NCBI RefSeq assembly: GCF_004341625.1
Contig: NZ_SLZG01000003.1
Coordinates: 120,949-184,948, forward strand
Direction: 5' to 3'
Origin: Rhizobium sp. BK376
GTDB taxonomy: Bacteria; Pseudomonadota; Alphaproteobacteria; Rhizobiales; Rhizobiaceae
DNA: 64,000 bases
This document shows, piece by piece, positions 61,487 through 64,000 of this stretch (positions within the stretch are counted from its first letter, which is position 1; each line of letters begins with the position of its first letter). The position numbers were made by a program, and so were the translations under genes. The notes below the pieces were generated by a model that searched no databases, had not been told where the DNA came from, and saw only the letters and a program-made list of their open reading frames with translations.

Positions 61487-62074
61487 TTATTTCGATGCGA
61501 TCAGGCGCGCCCGTGGTCCGGCCAGAATAACCTGCCAGCTCCGCTGGTTCTCGAAATTCTGTCGGGCGATGAAAGTATAGCCGGTGTCTTCCCAGGGTTT
61601 GACCCGGCTGCCGAGATTGTCCAGCACATAGTCGCCGCTATCCAAGCGAGCCATCAGGACGGAGTGGTTTCCGCCGTTTCGATCGAGCACGACGGTCATT
61701 GCAAGCCGGTCCGACTTGAAGCCGGCGTCGAGCAATTCCTTCTTCTTCAGGAGCGCATAGTCTTCGCAGTCGCCGCGTCCGTTGATCGGCAGCGACCAGT
61801 AATCCTGTTTGCCGGAGGTTGCAACATCCTCGGCGGGGATTACTTCCGCGTTCACCCGGCTGTTGACCTGCTTCAGCAGCGACAGTGCCTCATTATCGCT
61901 CATGGCTCGTCCAGGCCGGTTGCTGCAAAGCCAGGCATAGCGGTGACAGGCCGACACGAAGGCCGGCGGCGCGCCGACGGAACGCGTGGAGGCTAGGTGA
62001 GAATTGGCGAAACTCGGTTCATTCGAACTAATCACTGAAACAAACGCAAACGCCACAAAAAGCAGGATTCTCAT
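61487..62074 (-). CDS. Bacterial transglutaminase-like cysteine peptidase (BTLCP)
   Basis: 195 residues from the ATG at 62074 (GGGAG 9 bases upstream). A signal peptide (to about residue 24) sends it to the periplasm. The catalytic triad fits the family: Cys103 in 'GRGDCEDYALLKK', His137 in 'GGNHSVLMA' and Asp152 in 'YVLDNL'. Well-studied relatives such as LapG cut surface adhesins under c-di-GMP control, but this small type is separate from LapG and lacks a LapD-like partner nearby. It is divergent from the giant glycine-rich exported protein; a functional link is possible but untested. Confidence 0.88.
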   Translation of the reverse strand: MRILLFVAFAFVSVISSNEPSFANSHLASTRSVGAPPAFVSACHRYAWLCSNRPGRAMSDNEALSLLKQVNSRVNAEVIPAEDVATSGKQDYWSLPINGRGDCEDYALLKKKELLDAGFKSDRLAMTVVLDRNGGNHSVLMARLDSGDYVLDNLGSRVKPWEDTGYTFIARQNFENQRSWQVILAGPRARLIASK

Positions 62075-62243
62075 GAGAAAGTCTCCCGTAAAAGGCGAAA
62101 GTGCCACTTCGATACAGAATCGGAGTAATCATTTAGGCATACGCATCTTTCGGAGTGATTAAAGGAATTAGCCGCGAATGTATAACTAGAAAAATCACAG
62201 GTTAAATCTGCCTAAACCCTCTCATCATGAAGATTTATTGTAA

Positions 62244-62258
62244 TTAACGTTCGGTTAA
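62244..62258 (+). promoter_or_regulatory. Candidate CtrA site (TTAA-N7-TTAA)
   Basis: TTAA (62244-62247), cgttcgg, TTAA (62255-62258), then gt. This is the full-site form recognised by the cell-cycle regulator CtrA. It lies 56 bases upstream of the ATG of the glycine-rich protein; a further TTAA occurs at 62277-62280. The whole region is A/T-rich and promoter-like. Confidence 0.45.
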
Positions 62259-62313
62259 GTACATCCTAACGCAACGTTAAGCTCAAAGACCTTGGCAAGG
62301 GAGGGGAAGCGTA

Positions 62314-64000
62314 ATGAAACACTATGGCATAATCATAGCAGCAAGTGCTGCATTCTTGCTTGCAACTACAAGTTTAGTTAGTGCTCAATCAGCAGCGGAT
62401 TGCGCGCATGCGGCGCCCGGCTCCATAGCGGCAATACTGTGCAAGCCGACAGCAACGATAAACCCGACATCCGATCCGTCCTCCTCAGGGCAGAACAACT
62501 CGAAGGGATTCCGTACCTCCAGATCAGGTGGGACCGGCGGCAATGGCGGCTCGGGCACCAACAGCGGTACCGGTGGCGACTCTGCCGGCAACGGCACCAG
62601 TGGCAACGGTAATAATGGTTCCGGCAGCGGCGACAATGGCAGCGGCGACAACGGCTCGGGCAATAATGGCGGCGGCAACAACGGTTCCGGCGGTAACGGC
62701 GGGGACAATGGGTCGGGCGGTAACGGCGGCGACAACGGCTCCGGCGGCGACGGTGGCAATGGCGGCGACGGTGGAAATGGAGGTGACGGCGGCAACGGTG
62801 GTGATGGCGGCAATGGCGGTGGCGGCGACCATCATCATGGTGGCCACCATCACGGCGGCCACGACCATAACGGTCACGGCGACCACAATGGCAATGGCGG
62901 TCACAACGGTAACGGCGGCCATGGCGGCCACAATGGCCATGGACACGACGGTGGTCATCACGGCCACGATGGCGACGGCGATCACAACGGTAACGGTGGG
63001 AACAACGGCAATGGCGGCCATCACGGCGGCCACGGCCATGGCGGCAAAGGTGGCGACCATGGCGGTCGCGGCGGTGAACACGGCGGACGTGGCGGTGACC
63101 ATGGTGGCCGCGGTGATCACGGCGGTCGTGGTGATGATCACGGTGGACGTGGCGGCGACCATGGCGGTCGTGGTGGTGATCATGGTGGCCGTGGTGGTGA
63201 TCATGGTGGCCGTGGCGACCACGGCGGCCAGGGCAATGGCGGCAACGGCGGCCAAGGCGATCACGGTGGCCGAGGTGGCGACCGTGGCGGACGCGGCGAT
63301 CACGGCGGTCACGGCGGTCACGGTCAAGGTGGTAACGGTGGTCGCGGTGGCGATCATGGCGGACGTGGTGGAGACCACGGTGGCCGTGGCGATCATGGCG
63401 GCCAGGGCAATGGCGGCAACAACGGCGGCCAGGGCCAAGGCGGTAACGGTGGCCGCGGTGGCGATCATGGCGGGCGTGGCGGCGACCACGGCAGCGGCGG
63501 CCAAGGCAATGGTGGCGGCAGCGGTGGCCAAGGCAACGGCGGACGCGGTGGTGACCATGGCGGACGTGGCGGAGACCACGGTGGCCAAGGCAATGGCGGC
63601 GGCAACGGCAGCGGTAATGGCGGCGGCAACGGTGGCCAAGGCAATGGTGGCGGTAATGGTGGCCAGGGCAACGGCGGCGGAAACGGCGGCCAGGGCAATG
63701 GCGGCGGTAATGGCGGCCAGGGCAACGGCGGCGGTAACGGCGGCCAGGGCAATGGCGGCGGTAATGGCGGCCAGGGCAACGGCGGCGGTAATGGTGGCCA
63801 GGGCAACGGCGGCGGTAACGGCGGCCAGGGCAACGGCGGCCAGGGCAATGGTGGTGGCAACGGCGGCCAGGGCAACGGCGGCGGAAACGGCGGCCAGGGC
63901 AATGGCGGCGGCAACGGTGGCCAGGGCAACGGTGGCGATAACGGCGGCCAGGGCAATGGCGGCGGCAACGGTGGCCAGGGCAACGGTGGCGATAACGGCG
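62314..64000 (+). CDS. Giant secreted Gly/Asn/His-rich repeat protein (3' end beyond window)
   Basis: At least 562 codons without a stop, cut by the window edge. The ATG at 62314 has GGAGGGG upstream. A signal peptide ('MKHYGIIIAASAAFLLATTS', cleavage after 'LVSA') is followed by a short region with two cysteines (30, 43), then zones of low complexity. First comes Gly/Asn/Ser/Asp (about 75-170), then a His-rich zone ('HHHGGHHHGGHDHNGHGDHN', to about 250), then GGRGGDH-type repeats with Arg (to about 430), then 9-residue GGQGNGGGN units to the edge. His clusters may bind metal. It has no enzymatic domain; an extracellular matrix or wall role is inference. Confidence 0.85.
   Translation, partial: MKHYGIIIAASAAFLLATTSLVSAQSAADCAHAAPGSIAAILCKPTATINPTSDPSSSGQNNSKGFRTSRSGGTGGNGGSGTNSGTGGDSAGNGTSGNGNNGSGSGDNGSGDNGSGNNGGGNNGSGGNGGDNGSGGNGGDNGSGGDGGNGGDGGNGGDGGNGGDGGNGGGGDHHHGGHHHGGHDHNGHGDHNGNGGHNGNGGHGGHNGHGHDGGHHGHDGDGDHNGNGGNNGNGGHHGGHGHGGKGGDHGGRGGEHGGRGGDHGGRGDHGGRGDDHGGRGGDHGGRGGDHGGRGGDHGGRGDHGGQGNGGNGGQGDHGGRGGDRGGRGDHGGHGGHGQGGNGGRGGDHGGRGGDHGGRGDHGGQGNGGNNGGQGQGGNGGRGGDHGGRGGDHGSGGQGNGGGSGGQGNGGRGGDHGGRGGDHGGQGNGGGNGSGNGGGNGGQGNGGGNGGQGNGGGNGGQGNGGGNGGQGNGGGNGGQGNGGGNGGQGNGGGNGGQGNGGGNGGQGNGGQGNGGGNGGQGNGGGNGGQGNGGGNGGQGNGGDNGGQGNGGGNGGQGNGGDNG
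63634..63999 (+). repeat. 27-bp tandem repeats (GGQGNGGGN units)
   Basis: Fourteen consecutive units read as GGQGN plus GGGN/GGDN or similar; thirteen have 27 bases (ggccagggcaacggcggcgg plus 7) and one has 15. Units differ mostly by third-position changes (c/t, g/t), which shows selection on the protein. The array continues beyond the window. It creates artificial long open frames on the other strand. Confidence 0.9.

Noticed and set aside
62524..63983. Long minus-strand frames with Ala/Thr-rich or Pro-Trp-Pro-Pro-Leu repeats
   Set aside because: They are the reverse reading of the Gly-rich tandem repeats. The plus-strand frame has a signal peptide and ribosome site, and third-position variation between units favours it.

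Overview
The window reads as a chromosomal segment of a rhizobial alphaproteobacterium (Rhizobium/Agrobacterium-like, Hyphomicrobiales). The grounds are the gene content (Sinorhizobium-type PmtA, the imelysin/DUF1111/DUF1513 iron cluster with an Irr-type box, a TTAA-N7-TTAA CtrA-type site and two alphaproteobacterial GTTC-N7-GTTC LexA boxes), the G+C-rich codon use, and rhizobial intergenic mosaic/palindromic repeats. No rRNA, tRNA, CRISPR array or complete insertion sequence was found. Most of the window is ordinary core genome; the accessory signals are small and scattered.

Layout. 1-1.3 kb: a secreted Rap1a/Tai-like protein, a small membrane protein and an orphan phage/GTA-type spike-base protein. 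1.5-10.2 kb: xseA, an M29 aminopeptidase, a YbaK deacylase, an ArsC-like protein, an AstE/AspA deacylase, an MFS carrier, and a quinone oxidoreductase divergent from a LysR regulator. 10.2-14.8 kb: a 2H phosphoesterase and ogt sharing an intergenic LexA box, a membrane protein/methyltransferase pair divergent from a second LysR gene, and an ICMT-like protein. 14.8-18.6 kb: an ECF sigma factor module (SDR-sigma on one side, DUF899-small membrane protein-F420-type oxidoreductase on the other). Both divergent promoters carry the same bipartite motif with identical spacing. 18.8-22.1 kb: guaA, mtnN, a thioesterase and tspO. 22.2-28.1 kb: a four-gene periplasmic iron cluster, with a Tdi1-like immunity gene lodged behind it and followed by a second, diverged copy of the DUF1513 3' end.

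28.3-46.1 kb is housekeeping: rsmB, rlpA, GST-queG-SDR, uppP with a candidate leader peptide, an NDUFA9-like protein, pyrF, a histidine phosphatase lacking the RHG arginine, pmtA, dnaN, rsmI-yraN, gshB, and comM behind a second LexA box. 46.2-50.9 kb: cysK, an EamA-LysE exporter pair divergent from an Lrp regulator, a GNAT protein, dut. 50.9-55.4 kb: prfC and an iron-chelate ABC transporter whose permease lacks a convincing start codon. 55.4-61.4 kb: betC, otsA, otsB, a CynX-type carrier and a GntR regulator with a perfect 31-bp palindrome over its promoter. 61.5-64 kb: a transglutaminase-like peptidase and, running off the edge, a very large secreted Gly/Asn/His-rich repeat protein.

The most promising undescribed items are the ECF module with its matched twin promoters, the immunity gene with the flanking DUF1513 duplication, and the giant glycine-rich exported protein with a candidate CtrA site. 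All functional names come from recognising motifs by eye; no database search was run.
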